55,067 bases of DNA. Origin: Candidatus Binataceae bacterium (GTDB lineage Bacteria; Desulfobacterota; Binatia; Binatales; Binataceae). The translations under genes and the position numbers were made by a program. The DNA lies in contig DATGLK010000052.1 in NCBI GenBank assembly GCA_035294265.1, positions 1-55,067 of the forward strand, in the 5' to 3' direction. The notes beneath the pieces were generated by a model that saw nothing but the letters and a program-made list of their open reading frames with translations, did no database searches and was not told where the DNA came from. Shown in pieces: positions 7,570 to 15,773 of this stretch (position 1 is the first letter of the stretch; every line of letters starts with the position of its first letter).

Positions 7570-8043
7570 ATGAAGACCGACCCTCGGATCATCCAATTCC
7601 TCAACCTCGTTTTACGTAACGAACTGACCGCCATAAATCAGTACTTTCTCCATTCGCGCCAGTTGAAACACTGGGGCACTCACAAGCTGGGAGAGTACGA
7701 ATATAAGGAATCGATAGCCGAAATGCGCCACGCCGATGCAGTCATCGAACGGGTGCTGTTTCTGGAAGGTCTGCCCAATCTACAGGATCTCGATCGGCTG
7801 CTAATCGGAGAAAACGTCAAGGAAGTGCTTGACGCAGACCTGCGCTTGGAGCGCAAGGCGCTGGGAGATCTGCGCGACGCGATCGCCTATGTCGAGGGTG
7901 CGCGCGACTTTGCCACGCGCGACTTGCTGCAGAAGATTCTGGTGGACGAAGAAGCCCACGTCGATTTTATCGAGACTCAGTTGGACATGATCGCCCGGAT
8001 GGGCCTGGAGAACTACATCCAGTTGCAATCCAGCGCGGCCTGA
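7570..8043 (+). CDS. bfr: Bacterioferritin
   Basis: Bacterioferritin forms a 24-subunit heme-containing shell that oxidises and stores iron in the cytoplasm. The 157-residue product has all ferroxidase ligands: Glu18 (RNELTAINQYF), Glu51 and His54 (AEMRHAD), and the C-terminal DEEAHVDFIE block with Glu and His. Met52, the axial heme ligand between subunits, is present, which separates it from plain ferritin. The start is ATG 7570 with an AGGAGG site 7 bases upstream. It lies directly downstream of bfd. A short inverted repeat TGAGC-gcattt-GCTCA (8041-8056) spans its stop codon and that of the convergent MaoC gene. Confidence 0.96.
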   Translation: MKTDPRIIQFLNLVLRNELTAINQYFLHSRQLKHWGTHKLGEYEYKESIAEMRHADAVIERVLFLEGLPNLQDLDRLLIGENVKEVLDADLRLERKALGDLRDAIAYVEGARDFATRDLLQKILVDEEAHVDFIETQLDMIARMGLENYIQLQSSAA

Positions 8044-8053
8044 GCGCATTTGC

Positions 8054-8509
8054 TCAGCCCGCGGGATGGCGCAGACGGACGAAATTCAGCGCCCGCATGC
8101 TCATCACCAGCTCGTTCCGTTGATTGAAGACTTCCATCAAGGATTTGAGCAGCCCGCGGTCGGGCTTGGTGCGCGAGCGGCGTGCCTCTAGCACCGTCAC
8201 CCTGACGCGCAGTTCATCACCCGGCCGGACCGGGAGCAGCCAGCGCAGCTCATCGATGCCGGGCGAGCCCAGGCTGGAGGCGGCGGGAATGAAATGCTCT
8301 ACCAATAGCCGCATTGTAATACTAGCAGTATGCCAACCGCTGGCGATCAAGCCGCCAAAAGGGCCGCGAGCGGCTGCCTCGCGGTCGATATGCAGGTATT
8401 GCGGATCGTAACGGCTGGCGAAATCGATGAGTTCCGCTTCATCAACCCTGGCGCTGCCAAACTCGTGGATGGCGCCCACATGGTAATCTTCGAAGAATTC
8501 CGGTTTCAC
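8054..8509 (-). CDS. MaoC-family (R)-specific enoyl-CoA hydratase-like protein
   Basis: A 151-residue single hot-dog domain. The hydratase motif is complete: FASRYDPQYLHIDREAA with catalytic Asp35 and His40, followed by GPFGGLIASGWHT. MaoC-family proteins hydrate trans-2-enoyl-CoA thioesters. It is the last gene of a three-gene run on this strand, 35 bases after a CaiB-type CoA transferase that is itself coupled to a second MaoC protein. The run lies opposite an acyl-CoA dehydrogenase and a CitE-like lyase. Together these suggest a short-chain or branched acyl-CoA breakdown route. The exact enoyl-CoA substrate is not visible. Family call strong. Confidence 0.9.
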   Translation of the reverse strand: MKPEFFEDYHVGAIHEFGSARVDEAELIDFASRYDPQYLHIDREAAARGPFGGLIASGWHTASITMRLLVEHFIPAASSLGSPGIDELRWLLPVRPGDELRVRVTVLEARRSRTKPDRGLLKSLMEVFNQRNELVMSMRALNFVRLRHPAG

Positions 8510-8544
8510 GTTTTAAGCTTTCTTCCAACGCAAGGTGGGCGCCG

Positions 8545-9759
8545 TCAGATCACTTTGTCCTGGCGCAATTTGCCGATCGCCGCGTCGTCGTAACCCAGCT
8601 CGCGCAGGATGGCCTCGCTGTCTTCGCCCAAGTCCGGAATCCGATCGAACCGCGGCGGGCTGTCCGATAGCCGCATCGGCGAGCGCATCACCGGCAGCCG
8701 CCCCACCGGCGAATCGACCTCTCCAATCATCTGTCGAGCCTCGATCTGCGGGTGGTTTAGGACCTCGCCGATTCCTCGCACCAGGCCATAGGCCATGTCG
8801 GCGGCGCGCAGGCGTGCCAGCCATTCCTGATGGGGCTGGGTCAGGAACAATCTTTCGACAATTTCCTCCAGTACCGCGCGATTGTGTCGCCGATGCTCGA
8901 CGGTGTCGAAGCGCGCGTCCTCCAACAAATCAGGGCGCTGAAGCACCAGCTTGCAGAATTTGACCCAATCCTGGGCCGTCGCCACCGCAACGCTAACCCA
9001 AACTCCGTCACCCGCCCGATAGGGTCCGTAAGGCGTGATATAGGGATGGCGCATTCCGGTACGCTCGGGCTCCTCGCCGCGATGCCAATAGTAATGGGGG
9101 AAGTAGCCCAGCCAGGCGGTCATCGCTTCGAACATCGACAGATCGATGGTCTGCCCGCGACCGCTGCGTTCGCGCTGAAAGAGCGCCATCATGATGGAAA
9201 GCGCGGCATACATCGAGGAGGTCAGGTCCGCGATCGCGATGCCTGCTCGTGCCATCTGATCCTTGTAACCGGTGGTGGCGATAATTCCGCTTTCACCCTG
9301 AACTAGCAAATCGTAGGCCTTGACGTCACGATAAGGGCCCTGCTGGCCGTAGCCTGAAAGCGAGCAGTAGATCAGACGCGCATTGAGCTGGCAAAGGTCG
9401 GCAGGTCCCAGTCCCAGCCGTTCGACCACTCCAGGCGCGAAGTTTTCCAGAAACACGTCGGCCTGGGCGACCAGTTTGAGAATGACTTCCTTGCCCGCCG
9501 GTTGTTTGACATCGATCGCAAGGCTGCGCTTGTTCCAGTTAAGCCACACATAGCCTGATGACAAGCCATGCACGGCGCTGTCCCAATGGCGAATCAGGTC
9601 ACCCTCCCCCGGTCGCTCGATCTTGATTACCTCGGCGCCCATGTCGGCTAGCATCCGGCTGCAATGGGGCGCGGCTACCGAGGCTTCGAAGGCCACCACC
9701 TTGATTCCGTCAAGCGCGCGCCGCACCGGCGCGGGAGAAGCCGCCTTGCCCTCGCTCAT
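8545..9759 (-). CDS. CaiB/BaiF-type (class III) CoA transferase
   Basis: A 404-residue class III CoA transferase, which moves CoA between carboxylic acids through an aspartyl-CoA intermediate. The signature N-terminal block VVAFEASVAAPHCSRMLADMGAEVIKIERPGEGD is present, and the catalytic aspartate is Asp150 (KAYDLLVQGESGI). The start MSEGKAA at 9757-9759 overlaps the stop of the upstream MaoC gene in an ATGA arrangement, so translation is coupled. The frame is open further 5' but that part reads antisense into the MaoC gene. With MaoC and CitE-like neighbours, a role in activating C5 dicarboxylates such as itaconate, mesaconate or citramalate is plausible. The substrate is inferred only. Confidence 0.93.
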   Translation of the reverse strand: MSEGKAASPAPVRRALDGIKVVAFEASVAAPHCSRMLADMGAEVIKIERPGEGDLIRHWDSAVHGLSSGYVWLNWNKRSLAIDVKQPAGKEVILKLVAQADVFLENFAPGVVERLGLGPADLCQLNARLIYCSLSGYGQQGPYRDVKAYDLLVQGESGIIATTGYKDQMARAGIAIADLTSSMYAALSIMMALFQRERSGRGQTIDLSMFEAMTAWLGYFPHYYWHRGEEPERTGMRHPYITPYGPYRAGDGVWVSVAVATAQDWVKFCKLVLQRPDLLEDARFDTVEHRRHNRAVLEEIVERLFLTQPHQEWLARLRAADMAYGLVRGIGEVLNHPQIEARQMIGEVDSPVGRLPVMRSPMRLSDSPPRFDRIPDLGEDSEAILRELGYDDAAIGKLRQDKVI

Positions 9760-10259
9760 CGCGCCACCGGCTCGGGGAACAGGTCCTGTTTGGGGGCATA
9801 AGCCCTCTTCCAGACCATTACGCTGCGTACAAAATCGATCACTACCTTGCCCTCCTGCTGGATGCCGCGGGTGCGCACCTTCAGAATTCCCCACTGCGGC
9901 TTGGACTTGGACTCGCGCTTTTCAATCACCTCGGATTCCGAATACAGGGTGTCACCGGCGAACAGCGGGTTAGGCAACGTGATCTGATCCCAGCCCAGAG
10001 CAAAGCCGTTTTCACTCACGTCGGCCACGCTCATCCCAGCGACGATCGCCATGGTAAGGGCGCTGTTGATGAGGCAGCGGCCGAACTCAGTGCGCTTGCC
10101 GTACTCGTTGTTGAAATGGATTTGGTTGGTATTGTTGGTCAGCAGCGTGAACCAGATATTGTCGGCTTCGGTGACCGTGCGCCCCAGCCGGCAGCGATAG
10201 ATGTCGCCGGGAGCGAAATCCTCGAAATAACGTCCTTCCCAGCCCGCTTTGATGGGCAT
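9756..10259 (-). CDS. MaoC-family dehydratase, mesaconyl/itaconyl-type subgroup
   Basis: A 167-residue hot-dog protein. The hydratase motif is FTLLTNNTNQIHFNNEYG: His48 is kept, but the usual aspartate five residues earlier is Asn43. That Asn is common in the MaoC subgroup found next to CaiB-type transferases and CitE-like lyases, so the protein is probably active rather than broken. Further subgroup blocks are SVADVSENGFALGWDQITLPNPLFAGDTLYSESEV and a C-terminal MVWKR. It has a GGAGGG site before ATG 10259, overlaps the CoA transferase start by four bases, and is the first gene of the leftward operon. Likely reaction: hydration of a branched C5-C6 enoyl-CoA. Confidence 0.9.
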   Translation of the reverse strand: MPIKAGWEGRYFEDFAPGDIYRCRLGRTVTEADNIWFTLLTNNTNQIHFNNEYGKRTEFGRCLINSALTMAIVAGMSVADVSENGFALGWDQITLPNPLFAGDTLYSESEVIEKRESKSKPQWGILKVRTRGIQQEGKVVIDFVRSVMVWKRAYAPKQDLFPEPVAR

Positions 10260-10316
10260 GTTGATCCCTCCTGAGCCTCGCCTAAAAATGACGCGGGACG
10301 TGCGACGAAAGGCAGC

Positions 10317-10334
10317 GGGCGCAAGTTGGCGCCC
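10317..10334. promoter_or_regulatory. Inverted repeat in divergent MaoC/acyl-CoA dehydrogenase promoter
   Basis: GGGCGC (10317-10322) and GCGCCC (10329-10334) flank the six-base spacer aagttg. The site lies in the 129-base gap between the two divergent operons, 58 bases before the dehydrogenase start. Its place fits an operator for a shared repressor, though no regulator gene is adjacent and short GC-rich palindromes also occur by chance here. Confidence 0.35.
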
Positions 10335-10388
10335 TGCTTCCCACTATGCTGGCGCATATATTACAACCGTAGGGTGAAGGAACAACAG

Positions 10389-11549
10389 ATGAGCAGCGGG
10401 AGTGCCGAAGATCAGGCCGAAATTCGCGCCGGTGTACAACAGCTATGCCGCGAGTACCCCGACGCCTACTGGCGCGAGCTGGATCGCCGCGGCGATTATC
10501 CGCAGGCTTTCGTCGACGCCTTGGCGCGCAGCGGCTATCTGGCCGCGCTGATCCCCGAGGAATACGGCGGCTCGGGCTTAGGTATCACCGAAGCCAGCAT
10601 CATCCTTGAAGAGATCAACCGCTGCGGTGGCAACTCGGCCGCGTGCCATGCCCAGATGTACACGATGGGCGTGGTCCTGCGCCACGGTAGCGAGGCGCAA
10701 AAGCGCCGCTACTTGCCCGCGATCGCGCGCGGCGAATTGCGTTTGCAGGCCTTCGCCGTGACCGAACCCAATGCCGGATCGGAAACCACCAAGCTGGAGA
10801 CCCGCGCCGTGCGCCGCGGCGACCATTACGTGATAAACGGCCAAAAAATCTTCATCTCGCGAGTCCAGGAGTCCGATCTGATGCTGCTTTTGGCCCGCAC
10901 TACGCCCTACGCCGAGCTCAAGGACAAAACCCAGGGTTTGTCGGTGTTCTTGCTCGATATGCGTGAGGTCAAAGGGGAGTTGGAGGTCCGGCCGCTGGAC
11001 TTGATGATCAACCATCACTCCAACAGCCTGACCTTCACCGACGTCGAGATTCCCGCCGATTGCTTGGTGGGCGAGGAAGGGCGCGGCTTTCGCTACATCA
11101 TCGACGGTTGGAACGCCGAACGCATCCTGATTGCCGCCGAGGCCGTGGGCGACGGCCGCTGGTTTATCGAACGAGCGACTAACTATGCGCGCCAGCGCGA
11201 GGTTTTCGGCCGTCCGATCGGCGCCAACCAAGGTATCCAGTTTCCAATCGCGCAGGCTTATGCGCGGATCTGCGCCGCCGATCTTATGCGGATGGACGCC
11301 GCAGCCAAGTTCGATCGCAATCACAAATGCGGGGCCGAGGCCAACATGGCGAAATGGCTGGCCTCCGAGGCCTCCTGGGAGGCCGCCAACGTCTGCCTCA
11401 ATACCCACGGCGGTTACGGCTTTGCGCGCGACTTCGACATCGAGCGCAAGTTCCGCGAAACTCGACTCTTCATTACCGCCCCCGTCAGCAACAATCTGGT
11501 GCTCGCCTTTCTCAGCCAGAACGTGCTCGGCCTTCCCCGCTCCTATTAA
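10389..11549 (+). CDS. Acyl-CoA dehydrogenase (isovaleryl/FadE19-like by catalytic residue)
   Basis: A 386-residue FAD enzyme that oxidises acyl-CoA to trans-2-enoyl-CoA. Signatures: FAVTEPNAGSE (about 122-132, FAD/substrate loop), YARQREVFGRPI and the C-terminal GGYGFARDFDIERKFRET. The usual catalytic glutamate near the C terminus (the YEGT position of medium-chain enzymes) is replaced (ITAPVSNN). Instead Glu244 in WNAERIL sits where isovaleryl-CoA and long-chain dehydrogenases place their base. That points to a branched substrate. The start ATG 10389 has a GAAGGA site; the longer frame to 10326 is not needed. The CitE-like lyase follows after 24 bases. Confidence 0.93.
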   Translation: MSSGSAEDQAEIRAGVQQLCREYPDAYWRELDRRGDYPQAFVDALARSGYLAALIPEEYGGSGLGITEASIILEEINRCGGNSAACHAQMYTMGVVLRHGSEAQKRRYLPAIARGELRLQAFAVTEPNAGSETTKLETRAVRRGDHYVINGQKIFISRVQESDLMLLLARTTPYAELKDKTQGLSVFLLDMREVKGELEVRPLDLMINHHSNSLTFTDVEIPADCLVGEEGRGFRYIIDGWNAERILIAAEAVGDGRWFIERATNYARQREVFGRPIGANQGIQFPIAQAYARICAADLMRMDAAAKFDRNHKCGAEANMAKWLASEASWEAANVCLNTHGGYGFARDFDIERKFRETRLFITAPVSNNLVLAFLSQNVLGLPRSY

Positions 11550-11573
11550 ACGGCCGCGCTCAGGGAGAATTAC

Positions 11574-12449
11574 GTGCAAAAGCTCTTACGCTCCTGGATG
11601 TTCGTGCCCGGTAGCCGCCAACGCATGATCGACAAGGCGCTGGCTTTGACCAGCGTGGACGCTATCATGCTCGACCTCGAAGACGGGGTAGCACCGGCGG
11701 AAAAGGATCCTGCTCGCCTGTTGGTCGGTCAAAGCTTGGCGCGAGCCCACCAAATGGGGCCGACACCCGCCCGCTACGTGCGAATCAATGCTATCGGCCA
11801 TCAACGTATGCAGGACGACCTGGCCGCCGTCCTGGCCCCGGGGTTGGAGGGGTTGTTGCTGCCCAAGGTGGAAACGGCCGAACAAATCAAATTGGTGGCT
11901 GGCCTACTCGATGCGCGCGAGACACACTGCGGGCTGGAGGCAGGCGGAGTTAGGTTGATGGTCGCGATCGAGAGCCCACGTGGCCTAATGCAGGCCCACG
12001 CTATCGCCAGCGCTTCACCGCGGGTCATTGGTCTGATGTTCGGGGCCGAGGATTTCGGCCGGGAATTGGGCTTGCCCATCAAGCGCGAGGGCGAGGCCAG
12101 CGAGCTACTCTATCCGCGCTCGGCCATCGCCCTAGCCGCCGCCGCAGCCAACGTCCAAGCTGTCGATGGCGTCTGGCCCAATCTGCAGGATAGCGCGGGT
12201 CTGACCCGCTACGCGACCCAGGCCCGCCGGCTAGGCTTCACCGGGATGTCGCTGATCCATCCCTCGCAGATCGAAGCCATCAACCAGGTCTTTACCCCCA
12301 CCCCAGACGAATTGGAACATTGCCGCCAGGTCATCGCCGCCTTCGAGCAGGCCCAGGCTCGGGGCGACGGCTCAATCGCCTTTGGCGGCCAACTCATCGA
12401 CTTGCCCATCGTCGAGCGCGCCCGCCGCACCCTGACTTTGGCCGGATAG
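11574..12449 (+). CDS. CitE-like HpcH/HpaI-family beta-hydroxyacyl-CoA lyase
   Basis: A 291-residue TIM-barrel enzyme of the citrate lyase beta-subunit family, standing alone without citrate lyase alpha and gamma subunits. Such stand-alone CitE-like proteins cleave malyl-CoA, citramalyl-CoA or 3-hydroxy-3-methylglutaryl-CoA. Motifs: RSWMFVPGSR (7-16), MLDLEDGVAPAEK with Asp34, Glu36 and Asp37, IESPRGL, FGAEDFGRELG and the C-terminal SLIHPSQIEAIN. The GTG start at 11574 follows a CAGGGAGA site. It is co-transcribed with the acyl-CoA dehydrogenase, opposite MaoC and CoA transferase genes; in Mycobacterium tuberculosis CitE (Rv2498c), MaoC and FadE19 genes adjoin similarly in a leucine/itaconate locus. 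Confidence 0.92.
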   Translation: MQKLLRSWMFVPGSRQRMIDKALALTSVDAIMLDLEDGVAPAEKDPARLLVGQSLARAHQMGPTPARYVRINAIGHQRMQDDLAAVLAPGLEGLLLPKVETAEQIKLVAGLLDARETHCGLEAGGVRLMVAIESPRGLMQAHAIASASPRVIGLMFGAEDFGRELGLPIKREGEASELLYPRSAIALAAAAANVQAVDGVWPNLQDSAGLTRYATQARRLGFTGMSLIHPSQIEAINQVFTPTPDELEHCRQVIAAFEQAQARGDGSIAFGGQLIDLPIVERARRTLTLAG

Positions 12450-12645
12450 AAAAGGCAGACAGGAGAGACCGTCCGCGGCACCGCCGCCTGGGGACGATTG
12501 CAAAGCGCGATAACGCTTTCGCAATTCGCATCAGATTCTCTTCGACGGATCGTTGAAAAGTCTAGTCGAATGGTTAGGTTTATCTTCAAAGGGCGCTGGT
12601 CCAGAAATTGCTTATACCAGTGCTCGTCAGGAGGTAAACAAAATA

Positions 12646-12813
12646 ATGACACTACTAATTGCGGTTTTTGCGGCAGCGGCGGCTTTTATCCCAGCTATTT
12701 GGTGGCCCGCTCGCGACGACGCTCTGGCGCGAGCTGCTCAGCCCGCGCTCACCAAACGGCCTGCTTCGCCCTCCCCTAACGCGCGGCGGCCGCGGCTGGT
12801 TGCGGCCAATTAG
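12646..12813 (+). CDS. Possible small membrane or secreted peptide, 55 aa
   Basis: ATG 12646 is preceded by AGGAGGT (12629-12635), a near-perfect ribosome-binding site at slightly long spacing. The product begins with a hydrophobic segment of about 18 residues (TLLIAVFAAAAAFIPAIWW) and continues with a basic, Pro/Arg-rich tail. The tail coincides with the left arm of an inverted repeat, so the 3' part may be repeat DNA read by chance. No family recognised. Low confidence that it is a gene. Confidence 0.28.
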   Translation: MTLLIAVFAAAAAFIPAIWWPARDDALARAAQPALTKRPASPSPNARRPRLVAAN

Positions 12814-12865
12814 GATGGCGTCTACCTTGAAGCGGCCTCCGCTGCCGCGCGGCGTGGTGAGGGCG
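12767..12865. repeat. Imperfect inverted repeat, possible small non-autonomous element
   Basis: The left arm starts CGCCCTCCCC (12767) and runs to about 12787. The right arm, read on the minus strand from 12865, starts CGCCCTCACC and ends with the same CGCGGC. About 16 of 20 positions agree. A very GC-rich centre of about 55 bases separates the arms. The structure resembles REP-like or MITE-like intergenic repeats. Without other copies in the window this is a tentative call. Confidence 0.35.
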
Positions 12866-12925
12866 GAGGTCGAGGAGGAGTGTGGCGACGCCGACCCAGT
12901 TCGGCCCACTGTTGGCACCACGGGG

Positions 12926-14674
12926 TTAGGGAATGATCGGCAAGACCAAATGAGAGGGAGCGCGGACATCATGGAAGACGCGCTGCTGCGCGACTTGCAT
13001 ACGTGTCCCCAACATAGGGTCCTCGCCGGTGTTGAGGTTGCGGTCATAGCGCGGAAAGTTGCTGGAGGTAATTTCCAGCCGCAAGCGATGGCCGGGCTTA
13101 ACCACATGACTGGTTGCCCATAAATCAATTGAAAAGCGATAGACCTCGCCTGGCTTGATGGGGCTTGGCTGCGACAACGATTCGCGAAAGCGAGCGCGGA
13201 TGACGCCTTCTACTAAATTCTGCACGTAGCCGTCGAGCCGCACGTCGCAAAGCTTGGCGCAAAAATCCGTATCTGGCGCCGACGATGATGCAAATAGCGT
13301 CAAAGTAACCGGACCGGTAATCTCCAGCTCTCGCTCTAAAATTTCTCCCGTATACACCAGTACGTCAGCTCGCTCTTCGATTTCCCGCTGGTCGTAAACC
13401 CCGTTGGGAAGGCTGAGCACGGTGCCTCCGCGAGTGGCAACTGGATTGCGCGGATCGTAGGCATAACCATCTGCCGGCTGCTCGCCAGGCGGGGTGAAGG
13501 AAAGCCGACCGTCGCCGCGAAGGCTATTGGCATGCCCCTCGCTATGCAGATAAAGCTTGGTATAGCGCGTTCTTGTCAGCGGCCATTCCTGTTCGTCGCG
13601 CCATTGATTACGCCCCATCACGAAAATGCGTACCGGCGGCTCCTCCAGTACCCCGTTAGCCATGCCCTTGAGAAAATAATCGAACCAGCGAAGCTGATAA
13701 GCGTTGAGTTCGATTAGGGCCTCCGAACCAAAATCGCTTTCCCCAGTGCCCTTGGAGGTGGGGATCGAATAGGGCAGCAGATGGGCCCATGGTCCCATCA
13801 GCAGCTTCTGCGCACGTCGGCTCGCCTCGCTTTTAGCCTGCCGGCGCATCCCCTGGTACATCATCAGGGTGTCGTACTGAAAGACGTCGTACCACGAGCC
13901 GATATGGAACATCGGCAGGTCGATCTCACCTATTCGTCCACGCAGGTCGGTTTGCTCCCAATACGAACCGTAGCGCCAGTTGCGCAAATAATCGCTGAAA
14001 TAGGGTGCGCCTTGGCCCAATCGCTCGCCCCAATCGGCCAACGGCAGATGGAGGTAATGCTCCAGGGTAAGTGGCGAGAAGCGTTGCTTCGGATCCTCCA
14101 AATAGCTGTCCAGTCGCGCCCGCTCCTGCTCGTAAAGCCCCTGGCGGGCCAAGCTGTCACGTACCATTGTGATGAAATAACCCAGCATCCAGCCCAGCTC
14201 GAAGACTCCGCGCCGATAGATGAAGTCTTCGAAATAAGTGACCGGCCCCGATGTCACCGCGGCCGCGCGCAGTTCGGCGGGAGCGTTGGGCGCGGCCAAG
14301 TACTGCACCAGTCCCAGGTAGGATTGGCCCACGCTGCCTACCACCCCGTTGCATTGCCCCAGCCGCGCCGCCCATCGCAGGGTATCGTGGCCGTCGTTGT
14401 GCTCGTGCACGAAGGGCACGAACTGGCCCTGGGAGGAATGGCGGCCGCGGGTGTCCTGCACGATTACCAGATAGCCACGGCTCGCAAAGTATTCGCGCTC
14501 GGGGGAGGTGGATTGCCCCTTGTCGTAAGGGGTACGCATCACCAGGGCAGGAAAGCGGCCAGGCGCGTCGGGGCGATACAGATCGGCGTAAAGGATCGTG
14601 CCGTCGCGCATCGGCACCGCCAAATCCCGCTCGACCACCATTCGAAAACGAGCCTCGCGAGCCGTGGCTGACAT
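12926..14674 (-). CDS. CocE/NonD-family serine hydrolase (peptidase S15-like)
   Basis: A 582-residue alpha/beta hydrolase of the X-Pro dipeptidyl-peptidase/cocaine esterase group. The nucleophile motif Gly-Gln-Ser-Tyr-Leu-Gly is at 116-121 with catalytic Ser118. The cap domain follows, and the C-terminal third is a jelly-roll domain (about 350-582) ending in the family-typical WATSHVVKPGHRLRLEITSSNFPRYDRN. Such enzymes cut esters, amides or beta-lactam side chains. No signal peptide is visible, so it is probably cytoplasmic. The ATG has a GGAGG site. It is divergent from a fumarylacetoacetase-family gene followed by three MFS transporters, which suggests uptake and hydrolysis of one compound class. 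Substrate unknown. Confidence 0.92.
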   Translation of the reverse strand: MSATAREARFRMVVERDLAVPMRDGTILYADLYRPDAPGRFPALVMRTPYDKGQSTSPEREYFASRGYLVIVQDTRGRHSSQGQFVPFVHEHNDGHDTLRWAARLGQCNGVVGSVGQSYLGLVQYLAAPNAPAELRAAAVTSGPVTYFEDFIYRRGVFELGWMLGYFITMVRDSLARQGLYEQERARLDSYLEDPKQRFSPLTLEHYLHLPLADWGERLGQGAPYFSDYLRNWRYGSYWEQTDLRGRIGEIDLPMFHIGSWYDVFQYDTLMMYQGMRRQAKSEASRRAQKLLMGPWAHLLPYSIPTSKGTGESDFGSEALIELNAYQLRWFDYFLKGMANGVLEEPPVRIFVMGRNQWRDEQEWPLTRTRYTKLYLHSEGHANSLRGDGRLSFTPPGEQPADGYAYDPRNPVATRGGTVLSLPNGVYDQREIEERADVLVYTGEILERELEITGPVTLTLFASSSAPDTDFCAKLCDVRLDGYVQNLVEGVIRARFRESLSQPSPIKPGEVYRFSIDLWATSHVVKPGHRLRLEITSSNFPRYDRNLNTGEDPMLGTRMQVAQQRVFHDVRAPSHLVLPIIP

Positions 14675-14822
14675 GACTTTGTCCTCCCCGCGCGATTAGC
14701 GCCACGTCGAGTGCTAGCATTTTTAGCAATCCGCTTTAAGGGAGCTGCGTCGGGATGGCTTTTTGGCCGCTACCCGCCTAGCCTGTGGCGCAAGCTTCAA
14801 AGCTCGCCGAGGAGGGTCCAGA

Positions 14823-15755
14823 ATGAAGCTGGTTTTATTTCAGACGGAGCAAGGAGAAATCTGCCCCGGTCTGATGACCACGCGTGGAATCGTCAATATT
14901 GCGGCGGCGGTGCCGCGAGGTCACACTCCGGAACTCACGATGGAGGGGATCATTAACCGCTTCGAAGAGCTGCGGCCGGTGTTGGCGGAGCTTGATTCCA
15001 AAGGCCCCGCGCTACCCTCCGATCGGGTGCGATTGTTACCGCCGTTGCCGCGGCCGGGCAAAATCCTGTGCTGCATCGCCAATTACTGGGAGCACGCCCA
15101 GCGTGAGCCGCGCCCCCTCAACATGTTTCTGAAAAACCCCGACGCCGTGGTCGGGCCCGGTGACACGATTCGCCTGCCCGAGTTCACCGAGCCTTGGATG
15201 TTCATGCACGAAGCGGAGCTCGCCCTGGTAATCAAGGGGCCGGCCAAGATGGTGGCGGCGGCGGATTGGCGGCGCGCGGTCTTCGGCTACACGGCGCTGA
15301 TTGACGTGTCGGCGCGCGGCCAGGGACGCTACACCTGGAAACAGGGGAGCTGGCTGGGCAAATCCTTCGACACGTTTGCGCCAATCGGTCCCTGTATCGC
15401 TACCGCCGACGAGATTGCCGATCCCAATGATCTGCACGTGCGGTTCTGGAATAACGGTGAATTGCGCCATAACTACAGCACCGACGACATGGAACATCGC
15501 GTGCCGGAGTTGGTCGAGTTTGCCTCCACCGTCATGACCCTCAACAGCGGCGACTTGATAGCCTGCGGCACCAACCACGAAGGGTTGGGTGCGCTACAGG
15601 ACGGCGAGCTGGTCGAGATCGACATCCAGCATATCGGGCGGATGGCACTGCGGGTGGCCGACCCCTTGAAGCGCACCTGGGAGCGAGGCGTTTACATGGG
15701 TGCCGATTCCACTAATCCCGAGGCTGTGCGCCGCCATCGCCCACCAAGCGCATGA
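14823..15755 (+). CDS. Fumarylacetoacetate hydrolase-family protein
   Basis: A 310-residue FAH-fold enzyme. Members break carbon-carbon bonds in 3-oxo or 2-oxo acids or decarboxylate and hydrate oxo-dienoates, usually at the end of aromatic degradation. Metal-binding residues are present: Glu130 and Glu132 in MHEAELALVI and Asp161 in TALIDVSARG, with Lys180 nearby (WLGKSFDTFAPIGP). The C-terminal TLNSGDLIACGT is also typical. The start ATG 14823 has GAGGAGG upstream. It heads a run with three MFS genes at spacings of 18 to 28 bases and is divergent from the CocE-type hydrolase. The exact reaction is not visible from sequence. Confidence 0.92.
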   Translation: MKLVLFQTEQGEICPGLMTTRGIVNIAAAVPRGHTPELTMEGIINRFEELRPVLAELDSKGPALPSDRVRLLPPLPRPGKILCCIANYWEHAQREPRPLNMFLKNPDAVVGPGDTIRLPEFTEPWMFMHEAELALVIKGPAKMVAAADWRRAVFGYTALIDVSARGQGRYTWKQGSWLGKSFDTFAPIGPCIATADEIADPNDLHVRFWNNGELRHNYSTDDMEHRVPELVEFASTVMTLNSGDLIACGTNHEGLGALQDGELVEIDIQHIGRMALRVADPLKRTWERGVYMGADSTNPEAVRRHRPPSA

Positions 15756-15773
15756 GCCCCGAGCGGGGGATCG

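Larger units (their letters stand above)
12450..12925. other. Gene-poor stretch between citE-like gene and cocE-like gene
   Basis: 476 bases without a confident gene. It holds an interrupted stem-loop 48 bases after the upstream stop (ATTGC-a-AAGCG, loop cgataa, CGCTT-tc-GCAAT, 12497-12525) that may end transcription though no T-run follows. It also holds a small frame with a good ribosome-binding site (12646-12813) and an imperfect inverted repeat at 12767-12865. Base composition changes sharply at about 12700, from mixed to very GC-rich, suggesting that the right half was inserted or duplicated. Confidence 0.5.

Noticed and set aside
10578-11579. 333-codon minus-strand frame opposite the acyl-CoA dehydrogenase
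   Set aside because: High GC keeps the antisense frame open; the sense strand has all dehydrogenase motifs.
13781-14671. 296-codon plus-strand frame opposite the CocE-type hydrolase
   Set aside because: Antisense of a complete S15-type hydrolase; composition is unlike a protein and it lacks motifs.
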